NCBI RefSeq assembly: GCF_031458235.1
Contig: NZ_JAVDYB010000001.1
Span: 8,457,001 to 8,521,000, forward strand
Source: Catenuloplanes atrovinosus
GTDB taxonomy: Bacteria > Actinomycetota > Actinomycetes > Mycobacteriales > Micromonosporaceae
Length of the DNA: 64,000 bases
Reading direction: 5' to 3'
Part shown: one piece after another, positions 26,985 through 35,950 of the stretch
Numbering within the stretch: the stretch's first letter is position 1
Layout: each line of letters begins with the position of its first letter
The notes under the pieces: model-generated
Seen by the model: only the letters and a program-made list of their open reading frames with translations
What the model was told of the DNA's origin: nothing
Database searches by the model: none
Program-made: the position numbers and the translations under genes

Positions 26985-27562
26985 GGCAGCTCTCCCTTCA
27001 GCGCGGGCTCGCCGATCCGCGAGCGCAGCTTCTGCAACGCCCGCGCGTTCATGCTCTTCACGGTGCCGACCGTGATCCCGAGTTCGTCCGCGACCGCCGT
27101 CTCGGTCAGGTCGAAGTAGTGCCGGAGCACGATCACCGCCCGTTCCCGCGCGGTGAGCAGCGCCAGCGCCTCGACCAGCCAGCGCTGCCGGGAGACGCCC
27201 TCGGCCACGTCCGCGGGGTCCCGCCGGTCGGGCAGCTCCGCGGTCGCGTACTCGCGGATCGGCCGCCGCCAGCCGTCACGGACGTGGTTGACCAGGATCG
27301 CACGGGCGTACGCGTACGGGTCCTGCCGCCGGATCCGCCGCCAGGACGCGTACGTGCGGACCATCGCGGTCTGCGCCGCGTCCTCGGCCCGGTGCCGATC
27401 GCCGGTGAGCAGGAAGGCCGCGTGCAGCAGCCGGCCCGACGCCTCCCGCGCGAACTCGGCGAACTCCCGATCTCCCCGGCCCACCGTCACCCCCTTCGCA
27501 CGCTCCGTCGTCCCTGCCATGACGGACGAGCCGGCCGGAAGGTTGCCGGTTCCGCCAGACAA
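26981..27562 (-). CDS. SigE family RNA polymerase sigma factor (ECF)
   Basis: The 193-residue product has sigma region 2 (about 32-95, LLHAAFLLTGDRHRAEDAAQ, a SigE-family hallmark) and region 4 (about 128-180, LTARERAVIVLRHYFDLTE and VKSMNARALQKLR). It directs RNA polymerase to a small regulon, probably for envelope stress. The first 25 residues are unusual for the family, so translation may start at the internal ATG (residue 15) or at a GTG near residue 26. It is translationally coupled to a membrane protein gene. Confidence 0.88.
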   Translation of the reverse strand: MSGGTGNLPAGSSVMAGTTERAKGVTVGRGDREFAEFAREASGRLLHAAFLLTGDRHRAEDAAQTAMVRTYASWRRIRRQDPYAYARAILVNHVRDGWRRPIREYATAELPDRRDPADVAEGVSRQRWLVEALALLTARERAVIVLRHYFDLTETAVADELGITVGTVKSMNARALQKLRSRIGEPALKGELP

Positions 27563-27623
27563 CTTTCACCCTGAGGAGACCGTCAACTGGGCAGCACATC
27601 GGAGGACGACGGGAGCATCACTC

Positions 27624-28382
27624 ATGTGGAGGAAGACACTGGTCGCGGCGCTGTGCGCGATCTCGGTGACCGGATGCGGCACCGTCGCGCCCGCACCGGG
27701 GTCCCCGCGCTCCGCACCGCCGCTGCCGGTCGCGATGACCGCGGCGCCCACGCCCGCCCCGTCCGAGCTCGACGCCCCACCCGAGATCACCTTCCCCGGC
27801 GACGGCCCCGGCACCTGGCGGATCGCGGCCGGCCCCGGCGACACCGCGGGCCGGTCCGGCACGCTGCTGCGCTACCGGATCGCGGTCGAGGACGGCATCG
27901 AGGGCGTCTCGCCCGACGAGTTCGCCGACGAGGTCGCCGACGTGCTGGGCGACGACCGGAGCTGGATCACCGGCGGCCAGTGGCGGCTGCGCCGCGCCGC
28001 CCCCGGCGAACACCCCGACTTCACGATCTTTCTGGCCACCCCCGGCACCCGCGACGAACTCTGCCAGATGGGCACCGACCGCTACACCTCCTGCCGCAAC
28101 GGCGACCGTGTGGTCCTCAACGTCGCCCGCTGGGCCGGCGGCGTCCCCCACTGGCGCGGCCCCCTCCCGGAATACCGCGCCTACCTGATCAACCACGAGG
28201 TCGGCCACCGCCTCCACCAGGGTCACGAACTCTGCCCCGAACCCGGCGGCCCCGCCCCCGTCATGCAACAGCAGACCCTCGCCCTGCACGGCTGCACCCC
28301 CAACGGCTGGCCCTACCCCAACGGCCACGACCGCCTGGCCGGCCCCTCCGGCGCCTACGACGACCCCCTGCCGACCTCCTGA
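27624..28382 (+). CDS. DUF3152 lipoprotein with HExxH metalloprotease-like motif
   Basis: The 252-residue product has lipobox VTGC (Cys18), a Pro-rich spacer, and a DUF3152 domain (about 60-235). The domain contains NHEVGHRLHQGHELCP with His191, Glu192, His195 and His201. That is the zinc-binding spacing of metzincin-type proteases (HExxHxxxxxH), although the usual Gly is His198. Two further cysteine pairs suggest an extracellular, disulfide-bonded domain. The family is widespread in actinobacteria and uncharacterised as an enzyme. The gene is divergent from the SigE-family sigma gene and may belong to its regulon (inference). Confidence 0.85.
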   Translation: MWRKTLVAALCAISVTGCGTVAPAPGSPRSAPPLPVAMTAAPTPAPSELDAPPEITFPGDGPGTWRIAAGPGDTAGRSGTLLRYRIAVEDGIEGVSPDEFADEVADVLGDDRSWITGGQWRLRRAAPGEHPDFTIFLATPGTRDELCQMGTDRYTSCRNGDRVVLNVARWAGGVPHWRGPLPEYRAYLINHEVGHRLHQGHELCPEPGGPAPVMQQQTLALHGCTPNGWPYPNGHDRLAGPSGAYDDPLPTS

Positions 28383-28398
28383 AAGACGTTGGCCGACT

Positions 28399-28560
28399 CC
28401 GGGGACGACCCCGGACCCCGATCTTCCCGCTCCCAGCCCGGTCCGGTCCGCATGCTCCCGCGGGCAAACCTCCGGCTTCCCTCCGACTCCGCTGGCGCTC
28501 CGCTCCGGTCCGCCGGTCGGAGCCGGCGTCCGTGTGGTCACCGAAGACCCCGCGAGTCGC
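28399..28560 (+). repeat. Convergent-gap repeat, copy R3 (blocks C-A-B-D)
   Basis: It begins 17 bp after the DUF3152 stop with block C, a 6-bp hairpin (CCGGGG, ACGA loop, CCCCGG, 28399-28414). Block A (TTCCCGCTCCCAGCCCGG), block B (CCGCATGCTCCCGCGGGC) and the tail block D (AAACCTC then ACTCCGCTGGCGCTCCGCTC) follow. It fills most of the 357-bp gap before the convergent ABC exporter gene. Confidence 0.8.
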
Positions 28561-28591
28561 GCTCACCCTCTCCCCGCAGCGCGCCATCCGT

Positions 28592-28664
28592 CCCGCTTTG
28601 CTCTGCTTACCCGGGCGGGTCGGGCGCGTCTTCCGGCCCGCTTTGCTCTGCTTACCCGCGCGGG
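28592..28664 (+). repeat. Two 28-bp direct repeats in the R3 gap
   Basis: CCCGCTTTGCTCTGCTTACC followed by CGGGCGGG (28592-28619) recurs as the same 20 bases followed by CGCGCGGG (28637-28664), with a 45-bp period. Only one base differs. Each unit has CCCGC and GCGGG at its ends and could fold as a hairpin. Confidence 0.75.
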
Positions 28665-28739
28665 GGCGGCGACGATCGGCTACCTGGGCGAGGCGCGGTC
28701 CGCGGGCGACAGGGCCGGCGCACGTGCGGGAAGCCGGGC

Positions 28740-30611
28740 TCAGATGAGGGACTCGCGCCACTGCTGGTGGAGGGCGGCGTAGCGGCCGCCGGCGTGGATC
28801 AGCGAGGACGGCGGGCCGTCCTCGACCACGCGCCCCTCGTGCAGCACCAGCACCCGGTCCGCGATCTCCACCGTGGACAGCCGGTGCGCGATGACCAGTG
28901 CGGTGCGGTCCGCCAGGATGGTGCGCAGCGCGCGCTGGACCAGGCGCTCGCTCGGCACGTCGAGTGCGGACGTGGCCTCGTCCAGGATCAGCACCGCCGG
29001 GTCCGCGAGGAACGCCCGGGCGAACGCGACGAGCTGCCGCTGCCCGGCGGAGAGCCGGCCGCCGCGTTTGTGCACGTCCGTGTCGTATCCGTCCGGCAGG
29101 CGGCGGATGAACTCGTCCGCGCCGATGGTCGCGGCCGCCGCGCGTACCTCCTCGTCACCGGCGTCCGGACGGCCGAACCGGATGTTGTCCGCGATCGTGC
29201 CGGAGAAGATGTGGTTCTCCTGCGTCACCATGACGACCGCGCGGCGAAGCTGGGCGTCCGCGAGTTCGCGCAGGTCGACGCCGTCCAGCCGGACCGCGCC
29301 GGTCGTCGGGTCGTAGAACCGGGCGGCCAGCTTCGCGATCGTGGACTTGCCGGCGCCGGTCGCGCCGACCAGCGCCACGGTCTGCCCGGCCGCGATCTCG
29401 ACCGACAGTTCGGGCAGCACCACCTTCCCCGGCCGGTACGCGAACTCGATGCCGGACAGCTCCACCCGGCCCGGCGGACGGCCGGCCGGCAGCGCGCGTG
29501 GCCGCTCCGGCTCCGGCACGGACGGCTTCTCGTCCAGCACGGCGGCCAGCTTCTCCAGTGCCGCGGTGGCGGACTGCAGCGCGTTGTAGAACTGGCTCAG
29601 CTCCTGCATCGGCTCGAAGAACCGGCGCAGGTAGAGCAGGAACGCGGCCAGCACGCCCACCTCGGCCCGGCCGTGCATCACCTGCCAGCCGCCGTAGGTG
29701 AGCAGCACCGCCACGGTCACGTTGCCGATCAGCTTGATCGTGGGGGAGTAGATCGCGATCAGCCGGTACGCGTGTAGCGTGGCCCGCCGGTTGTCGTCGT
29801 TTATCCCGGCGAATATCTGCTGGTTGCGCGGCTCGCGCCGGAACGCGTGCACGGCCCGGATGCCGCCCAGCGACTCCCCGAACCAGACGATCAGCAGCGC
29901 CACCGCCTCGCGGCTGCGCCGGTAGGCCAGCGACGACGCCCGCGCGAACCACCGCGAGATCAGCAGCAGGAACGGGAACGACAGCAGCGTGACCAGCGCC
30001 AGTGGCACGTCCAGCCAGAGCAGGATGCCGGTCACGGAGAGCACGGACAGCCCGGCCAGCACCAGGTCGTCGATGCCGCCGTCGAAGAGTTCCGCGATCG
30101 AGTCCATGTCGCTGGTCAGCCGTGCCACCATCCGCCCGGACGTGTACCGCTCGTGGAACCCGACGCTGAGCCGCTGGAACGTGTCGTACACCCGTTGCCG
30201 CAGGTCGAACAGCACGGCCTGGCCGATCCGCGCGGAGAGCAGCAGGAACCCGCGCTTCGTGGCGTACTCGGTGAGCGCGGCGGCCAGGAACGCGGTGCCG
30301 AGCAGCAGCAACAGCCCGGCGTCGCCGTGGCCGGCCAGCGGCGGTATGCCCCGGTCGATGATCAGCATGACCAGGAACGGCCCGGCCATGCCCGCCGCGT
30401 TCTGCAGTAGCAGCAGCGCGACCGCGCCGCCGAGCAGTCGCCGGTGCGGCCGCAGAAGATCACCGAGCAGACGCCGGCTGCGGGTACGCAGCCGCAGCAC
30501 CGCGCGTTCGTCCGGCGCCTCGGCCGCGGCCCGCTCCGCGTCCTCCTCGACGGCCCGGCCGCGCCACGCCTTCCGGTCGGCCGTCACGCCGGCCCCGCCC
30601 GGCGCGCTCAT
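28740..30611 (-). CDS. ABC exporter half-transporter with canonical catalytic site
   Basis: The 623-residue product has six membrane helices (about 55-345) and an ATPase domain (about 385-615). The ATPase has Walker A GATGAGKST, signature LSAGQ, and Walker B LILDEATSALD with the catalytic Glu. It overlaps the start of the upstream exporter gene by 4 bp (ATGA, 30608-30611), so the two surely form a heterodimer like BmrCD or TM287/288. The first 45 residues are a charged cytoplasmic extension. The substrate is unknown; drugs or lipids are the usual cargo. The open frame continues into the upstream gene, but the start is ATG 30611. Confidence 0.93.
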   Translation of the reverse strand: MSAPGGAGVTADRKAWRGRAVEEDAERAAAEAPDERAVLRLRTRSRRLLGDLLRPHRRLLGGAVALLLLQNAAGMAGPFLVMLIIDRGIPPLAGHGDAGLLLLLGTAFLAAALTEYATKRGFLLLSARIGQAVLFDLRQRVYDTFQRLSVGFHERYTSGRMVARLTSDMDSIAELFDGGIDDLVLAGLSVLSVTGILLWLDVPLALVTLLSFPFLLLISRWFARASSLAYRRSREAVALLIVWFGESLGGIRAVHAFRREPRNQQIFAGINDDNRRATLHAYRLIAIYSPTIKLIGNVTVAVLLTYGGWQVMHGRAEVGVLAAFLLYLRRFFEPMQELSQFYNALQSATAALEKLAAVLDEKPSVPEPERPRALPAGRPPGRVELSGIEFAYRPGKVVLPELSVEIAAGQTVALVGATGAGKSTIAKLAARFYDPTTGAVRLDGVDLRELADAQLRRAVVMVTQENHIFSGTIADNIRFGRPDAGDEEVRAAAATIGADEFIRRLPDGYDTDVHKRGGRLSAGQRQLVAFARAFLADPAVLILDEATSALDVPSERLVQRALRTILADRTALVIAHRLSTVEIADRVLVLHEGRVVEDGPPSSLIHAGGRYAALHQQWRESLI

Positions 30612-32392
30612 GATCCTTGAGCCGGTGCGGTCTCGGCGGCCAGCACCGCGCGGTACGCCGGCACGGTCGCCAGCAGCTCGGAGTGCGTGCCGACGGCCGC
30701 GATCCGCCCGTCCGCGAGCAGCGCGACCCGGTCCGCGTGCGCGATCGTGGACGGCCGGTGCACCACCAGCAGCGCGGTCGTGCCCTTCAGCACACGGGCC
30801 AGCGCGTCGTCGACCAGCGCCTCGGTGTGCACGTCCAGCGCGGAGAGCGGGTCGTCGAGCACCAGCACGCGCGGGCGGGCGAGCACGGCCCGGGCCAGCG
30901 CGAGCCGCTGCCGCTGCCCCCCGGAGAGCGACAGCCCCTGCTCGCCGATCCGGGTCTCCAGGCCCCAGGGCAGGTCGTAGACGTAACCGGCCTGGGTGAC
31001 CGCGAGCGCCTCGGCGATCTGCTCGTCGGTGGCCCCGGGCGCGCCCAGCGTGACGTTCTCCCGGACCGACATGGAGAACAGCACCGGCTCCTCGAACGCC
31101 ACGCCGACCAGGCCGCGCAGGCAGTCCAACCGGATGTCGCGCAGGTCGGTGCCGTCCAGCGTGATGTGGCCGGCGGTCGTGTCGTACAGCCGGGGGACCA
31201 GCGAGACCAGCGACGTCTTGCCGCTGCCGGTGACGCCGACGATCGCCATCGTCTCGCCGGGCCGCACCTCCAGGTCGACGCCGCGCAGCACCTCCTGGGT
31301 GGTGCCGGGATAGCGGAAGTGCACGTCGTGGAAGACGATCCGGCCGGGCCCGGGCTCCACGGCGCGCGCGTGCGGCGTGTCCGTGACCGCGGGCCGCGTG
31401 TCCATCACCTCGAAGACGCGGTCGGCCGCGGTCATCGACTCCTGCCCGTTCGCGATGATCCAGCCCAGCGACTCGATCGGCCAGATCAGCATCAGCTGCA
31501 ACGACGCGAACGCGACCAGCCGGCCGATGGTCAGCTCGCCGTTCGCCACCGCGAGCGAGCCGCCGACCAGCACCACGGCCAGCGTCAGGTTCGGCACCAG
31601 GTCGAACTTGGCGGACGCGCGGGACAGCAGCACGGCCTTGTCGACCGCGATGTCGCGCAGCTCGCCGATCTCGTCCGCGAACCGTGCGGCCATGAAGCGG
31701 CTGCGGCCGTACGACCGGATGGTCCGCAGCCCGAGCGCGGTCTCCTCGACCAGCGTGGCCACGTCGCCCTGCTGTTCCTGGAGCGCGCGCGAGGCCTGGA
31801 GGTATCCGCGGGCGAACTGCCGCGCGAAGATGAACAGCGGCACCGCGCTGGCGGCCACGACCAGGCCGAGCGGCCAGTAGAGCCGGATCAGCATGGCTGT
31901 CACCGTCACGTAGGTGATCGTGTTGACCACCAGGTAGATCAGCCCGAACGACAGGAACCGCCGGATCACGCCGAGGTCGCTGGTGGCACGGGAGAGCAAC
32001 TGCCCGGACTGCCACCGGTCGTGGAAGGACACCGGCAGTCGCTGGAGGTGGGCGTACAGGTCGTCCCGGATCGCCGCCTCCAGCCCGACCGCGGCGGCCG
32101 CGTGCGTCCAGCGCCGGACGAAGATCAGTGCGGCCTCGACCACGCCGAACGCCAGCGCCAGCGCGCCGAGCAGCAGCAACCCGCGGGTGTCACCGCGCGC
32201 GACGGGCCCGTCCACGACCCGCTGCACCACCAGCGGGACGGCCAGGCTCGCACCGGCCCCGCCGAGCCCGGTCAGGAGCAACCAGAGCATCTGCCATCGG
32301 TACGGACGGAGATAACGCCTAACTCGCCATAAATTCCGTGCAGGCCGATGGTGTGGGCCAATACTCAGAGTCCAGTGGCGATCACGCTGCAC
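30608..32392 (-). CDS. ABC exporter half-transporter with degenerate catalytic site
   Basis: The 594-residue product has six membrane helices (about 35-320) and an ATPase domain with Walker A GVTGSGKTS, signature LSGGQ and Walker B VLVLDDPLSALD. Asp replaces the catalytic Glu after Walker B, the mark of the degenerate site in heterodimeric exporters, while the switch His (VVHRPST) is kept. Its partner, encoded by the next gene, has the full Glu, so only one composite site should hydrolyse ATP efficiently. Export from the cytoplasm is expected; cargo is unknown. Confidence 0.93.
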   Translation of the reverse strand: MQRDRHWTLSIGPHHRPARNLWRVRRYLRPYRWQMLWLLLTGLGGAGASLAVPLVVQRVVDGPVARGDTRGLLLLGALALAFGVVEAALIFVRRWTHAAAAVGLEAAIRDDLYAHLQRLPVSFHDRWQSGQLLSRATSDLGVIRRFLSFGLIYLVVNTITYVTVTAMLIRLYWPLGLVVAASAVPLFIFARQFARGYLQASRALQEQQGDVATLVEETALGLRTIRSYGRSRFMAARFADEIGELRDIAVDKAVLLSRASAKFDLVPNLTLAVVLVGGSLAVANGELTIGRLVAFASLQLMLIWPIESLGWIIANGQESMTAADRVFEVMDTRPAVTDTPHARAVEPGPGRIVFHDVHFRYPGTTQEVLRGVDLEVRPGETMAIVGVTGSGKTSLVSLVPRLYDTTAGHITLDGTDLRDIRLDCLRGLVGVAFEEPVLFSMSVRENVTLGAPGATDEQIAEALAVTQAGYVYDLPWGLETRIGEQGLSLSGGQRQRLALARAVLARPRVLVLDDPLSALDVHTEALVDDALARVLKGTTALLVVHRPSTIAHADRVALLADGRIAAVGTHSELLATVPAYRAVLAAETAPAQGS

Positions 32393-32447
32393 ACAGTGAC
32401 GGTAGCAACTTCCTCGATATCCGCTCGATGGGAGGCATCCAGCGCCG

Positions 32448-32957
32448 TCACACCCGGGCCTCGTGATCGAGCAGCCAGCGCTTGACGTCCAGGCCCCAGC
32501 GGTAACCGCCGAGCCTCTGATCGGTGCGCAACACCCGGTGACACGGCACGAAGAACGCCACCGCGTTCCGCGCGCAGGCCGCCGCTGCCGCCCGCACCGC
32601 CGCCGGCCGCCCGGACAACTCGGCGAAGCGCGTGTAACTGACCGGCTCGCCCGCCTTGATCCGGCGCATCACCTCCCAGGCGTGCGCCATGAACACGCCA
32701 CCGGTGTGCTGATGCACCGCCACGTCGTCGATCGCGGTCAGATCACCGTCCAGGTAGGACCGCACCTTCGCGGTGACATCACCCAGGTCCGCGCGCTCCC
32801 GCGGCTCGCCGCCGCGCAGGGTCGGGTGGATCAGCGCCACCAGGCCCGGCACGTCCGCGGTGAAACCGGTGGCGCGCACCCGCCCGTCCGGCCCGGCCAC
32901 GATGGTCAGCGGCCCGGCCGGCGTCGGCATGGTCGCGTAGTCCAATGTGATCATCAT
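32448..32957 (-). CDS. ogt: Methylated-DNA-protein-cysteine methyltransferase
   Basis: The 169-residue product has the active-site motif FFVPCHRVLR with acceptor Cys139, and the DNA-binding helix region VSYTRFAELSGRPAAVRAAA. It takes the methyl group from O6-methylguanine in a suicide reaction. The ATG at 32957 overlaps the stop of the Ada-AlkA gene by 4 bp. Together the two genes form a compact alkylation-damage operon. An in-frame extension upstream runs inside the other gene and is not part of the protein. Confidence 0.94.
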   Translation of the reverse strand: MMITLDYATMPTPAGPLTIVAGPDGRVRATGFTADVPGLVALIHPTLRGGEPRERADLGDVTAKVRSYLDGDLTAIDDVAVHQHTGGVFMAHAWEVMRRIKAGEPVSYTRFAELSGRPAAVRAAAAACARNAVAFFVPCHRVLRTDQRLGGYRWGLDVKRWLLDHEARV

Positions 32958-34480
32958 TGCTCTCCTCGAATCTCGGGGGTGGAGAAACCGGCGGTCACCA
33001 GGGCGGGAGCCGCCGCCGCGCGCCACAGCCGGATCAGCGCGTACGACCGCCAGGGACGCCAGCGCTCCGCGCGCGCGACCAGCGCGGCGGGCGTGTGCGG
33101 CAGGCCGAGCGCCGCCGCGCCCTTGCGCACGGCCAGGTCGGTGGGGAGCAGCACGTCCGGGTCGCCGAGCGCGCGCAGCGCCACGTAACCCGCGGTCCAC
33201 GCGCCGATCCCGGGCAGCGCGGTCAGCCGGGCGGTGATCTCCACCCGATCGGCCCCCGGATCGAGCGTCAGCCCGCCCGCCACCGCCGCCGCCAGCGCAC
33301 GCAGCGTCTCCCGCCGCGCGGCCGGCATCCGGAACGCCGAATCCGGCAGCGCCAGCAGCCGCTCCGCGCCCGGAAAAGGCACCAGCCCGTCACGCGCGCA
33401 CCCGTCGTCGGCGGGCTCGCGGGCCGCGGCGGTGACCAGGTGTTTCAGGACCGCTCGGGCGGAGGCGACCGAGATCTGCTGGCCGATCACCGCGCGCAGG
33501 GCCATCTCGAAGCCGTCGACCGCGCGCGGGACACGCACGCCCGGCTCGTCCGACACCGAGGGCGAGAGATGCGGGTCGGCGTCGAGCGTGCCGTCGATCG
33601 CGTCCGGGTCGGCGTCGAGGTCGAGCAGGCGGCGGCAGCGGGCCACCGCGGGCGCCACGTCGCGCATGTCGGCCATCCGCAGCGTGGCCGCCACGTAACC
33701 GGGACGCGGCGTCAGCTCGGCGATCGCCGGACCGTTCGGCAGCGCCAGCGCGCGCCGGTAGGTCTCGCCGTCCGCCTCCTCCACGCCGGGAATCGCGCGG
33801 GCCGCCAGGAAGCCGAGCAGCGCGGGCGCGTGCAGCGGCGCGCGATAGGACATCCGCAGGTGGACCACGCCGGGCCCGGCCGCCCCGGCCGGGCCGGGCA
33901 GCGTCCACCCGGCGCGCTGCCGCCGCATCTCGCGCAGCCGGGACGGGCTGGCGTCGAAGACCTGCTGCATCGTCTCGTTGAACTGCCGCACGCTGCCGAA
34001 ACCGGCCGCGAACGCGATCTCCGTCAGGCCCAGCCCGGTGGTCTCGATCAAGATCCGCGCGGTCTGCGCGCGCTGCGCCCGGGCCAGCGCCAACGGGCCG
34101 GCGCCCACCTCGGCCGCGAGCATGCGGTGCAGGTGCCGCTCCGTGTAACCGAGCCGACGGGCCAGCCCGGACACGCCCTCGCGGTCGACCACGCCGTCGC
34201 CGATCAGCCGCATGGCACGGCCCACCGCGTCGGCCCGCGAATCCCACTCCGGCGAGCCGGGCGCCGCGTCCGGCCGGCAGCGCCGGCAGGCACGGAACCC
34301 GTTGCCCTGCGCGGCGGCGGCGGACGGGTAGAACCGCACGTTCTCCCGGCGCGGGGTGACGGCCGGGCAGGACGGCCGGCAGTAGATGCCGGTCGACGTC
34401 ACGGCCGTGAAGAACCACCCGTCGAACCGCGGATCGCGGCTGTCCACGGCCCGGTAGCAGCGCTCGAAGTCCAACTCCAC
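32954..34480 (-). CDS. Ada-AlkA fusion: methyl sensor, AraC regulator and DNA glycosylase
   Basis: The 508-residue fusion has an Ada N-terminal zinc domain with Cys34, Cys38, Cys65 and Cys68 (YCRPSC and CRRC), where one cysteine takes methyl groups from DNA phosphotriesters. An AraC-type DNA-binding domain (about 85-185) follows, then AlkA_N (about 205-310) and a helix-hairpin-helix glycosylase domain (about 325-500). The last shows LPGIGAWTAGYVALRALGDP and catalytic Asp448. It senses methylation, activates its own operon, and removes 3-methyladenine. Ogt is encoded next with overlapping codons. Such fusions are common in actinobacteria. Confidence 0.95.
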   Translation of the reverse strand: MELDFERCYRAVDSRDPRFDGWFFTAVTSTGIYCRPSCPAVTPRRENVRFYPSAAAAQGNGFRACRRCRPDAAPGSPEWDSRADAVGRAMRLIGDGVVDREGVSGLARRLGYTERHLHRMLAAEVGAGPLALARAQRAQTARILIETTGLGLTEIAFAAGFGSVRQFNETMQQVFDASPSRLREMRRQRAGWTLPGPAGAAGPGVVHLRMSYRAPLHAPALLGFLAARAIPGVEEADGETYRRALALPNGPAIAELTPRPGYVAATLRMADMRDVAPAVARCRRLLDLDADPDAIDGTLDADPHLSPSVSDEPGVRVPRAVDGFEMALRAVIGQQISVASARAVLKHLVTAAAREPADDGCARDGLVPFPGAERLLALPDSAFRMPAARRETLRALAAAVAGGLTLDPGADRVEITARLTALPGIGAWTAGYVALRALGDPDVLLPTDLAVRKGAAALGLPHTPAALVARAERWRPWRSYALIRLWRAAAAPALVTAGFSTPEIRGEQ

Positions 34481-34556
34481 GCCTTCGATCCTGCCCCCGC
34501 CGCCCGGCCGGTGGCTCGCGGGTTTCGGACATCACCGTGACCGGTCCGCCGGTCGG

Positions 34557-34562
34557 TACGGT
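34557..34562 (+). promoter_or_regulatory. -10 element for a leaderless LLM oxidoreductase gene
   Basis: TACGGT ends 7 nt before ATG 34569. Confidence 0.45.
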
Positions 34563-34568
34563 GGGGCC

Positions 34569-35477
34569 ATGCATGTCGGACTCGGCCTCCCGGTGGCCGG
34601 CGCGTGGGCCACCCCGGAGCGGATCGCGGCCGTGGCCACTCGCGCGGAGCGGCTCGGATACCACTCACTCTGGACGTTCCAGCGGCTCTACGTCCCGGCC
34701 GACCCGCAGCCGGACCCGGTCTACCGCAGCGTGCTCGACCCGCTGATCGCGCTCGCGTACGCGGCCGCGCACACCAGCCGGATCCGGCTCGGCGTCGCGG
34801 TGGTGAACGCGCCGTTCGTGCCGCCGCCGCACCTGGCCAAGCAGGCCACCACGCTGGACGTGCTCTCCGCCGGCCGCCTCGATCTGGGCCTGGGCAGCGG
34901 CTGGTCCGCGCCGGAGTTCGTCGCGACCGGCGCGGACCCGGCCCGGCGCGGCGCGCGGATCGGCGAGTACGTCCGGGTGCTCCGCACGCTCTGGTCCGGC
35001 TCCGGCGCCGCCCACGAGGGCGAGTTCTACCGGCTCCCGCCCGGCTACCAGCATCCGCTGCCGGTCCAGCGCCCCGGCCCGCCGATCCTGCTCGGCGGCT
35101 CCGCACCGGCCGCGCTGCGCCGGGCCGGTCGCCTCGCCGACGGCTGGATCAGCCGCAGCAAGGCGAACCTGGCCGAGATCGGCGACAGCGTGGCCATCGT
35201 GCGCGCCGCCGCGGCCGGCGCGGGCCGCGACCCGGCCGCGATCCGCGTGGTCAGCCGCGGCCCGGTCCGGGCCGGCGACGCGCTGCCGGAGGCCGGGCGC
35301 ACGCCGCTCACCGGTTCATACGCGCAGATCCGGGCGGACGTGGACCGGCTCGCCGAGGCCGGCGTCACCGAGGTCTTCCACGACCTGAACTGGGACCCGC
35401 TGATCGGCGCGCCGGACGCCGACCCGGCCGCCGCCGCCCGCCGCGCCGACGAACTCATCGAGGCGCTGGCCCCCTAG
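34569..35477 (+). CDS. LLM class F420-dependent oxidoreductase
   Basis: The 302-residue TIM barrel begins MHVGLGLPVAGAWATPERIA and has the luciferase-like landmarks LGYHSLWTFQR, IRLGVAVVNAPFVPP and LDLGLGSGWSAPEFVATG. It lacks any reductase domain. In mycothiol-producing actinobacteria this class usually uses coenzyme F420 rather than FMN, so an F420 role is likely but not proven. Its substrate is unknown. The stop codon overlaps that of the convergent VOC gene (35474-35477). Confidence 0.88.
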   Translation: MHVGLGLPVAGAWATPERIAAVATRAERLGYHSLWTFQRLYVPADPQPDPVYRSVLDPLIALAYAAAHTSRIRLGVAVVNAPFVPPPHLAKQATTLDVLSAGRLDLGLGSGWSAPEFVATGADPARRGARIGEYVRVLRTLWSGSGAAHEGEFYRLPPGYQHPLPVQRPGPPILLGGSAPAALRRAGRLADGWISRSKANLAEIGDSVAIVRAAAAGAGRDPAAIRVVSRGPVRAGDALPEAGRTPLTGSYAQIRADVDRLAEAGVTEVFHDLNWDPLIGAPDADPAAAARRADELIEALAP

Positions 35478-35932
35478 GACGCCCACTCCAGCGCCGCGGC
35501 CTGGATCTCCTCCACCGGTACGTCCCGGTCGTGCCGCGCGATCGCCCAGCGCACGCCGAACGGGCAGCGCAGCACACCCATCCGGTCGCCGGAGAAGACG
35601 TCCGCGACCTCGGACAGCGGTGTGGCGCCGGCCGCCACCGCGCGCGCGAAGACCTCGTCCGGGTCCGGCACCCACAGCGTGACCGTGAACGCGTTCCCCT
35701 CGGCCGGTGGCGGCACGATCCCGTACGCCGGCATCGGCTCGCTGAGCTGGAACCGCACCCCGTTGATCTCCACCTCGGCGTGCATGATCGAGCCGTCCGG
35801 CGCCTCCATCCGCACCGGCACGGCCGCGCCGAAGACGTCCCGGTAGAAGTCCAGCGCCTTGGCCGCCTCGTTCACCGTGAAGAAGAGGCTGACCTGGGCG
35901 TATCCGGCCGGAGCCACGTTTTTGTCAGACAT
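35474..35932 (-). CDS. VOC family protein, PhnB-like
   Basis: The 152-residue product has two beta-alpha-beta-beta-beta units of the glyoxalase/bleomycin-resistance fold, with DFYRDVFGA and MHAEVEINGVRFQLSEPMPAYG in the first half and WVPDPDEVFARAVAAGAT in the second. PhnB-like members are often annotated from this pattern; catalytic or binding role is unknown. The ATG at 35932 is preferred; an ATG at 35941 would add three residues. It is divergent from an AraC-type gene 18 bp away, so the two likely share a regulatory region. Confidence 0.85.
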   Translation of the reverse strand: MSDKNVAPAGYAQVSLFFTVNEAAKALDFYRDVFGAAVPVRMEAPDGSIMHAEVEINGVRFQLSEPMPAYGIVPPPAEGNAFTVTLWVPDPDEVFARAVAAGATPLSEVADVFSGDRMGVLRCPFGVRWAIARHDRDVPVEEIQAAALEWAS

Positions 35933-35950
35933 GGGGTCCATGCTTGTCCC

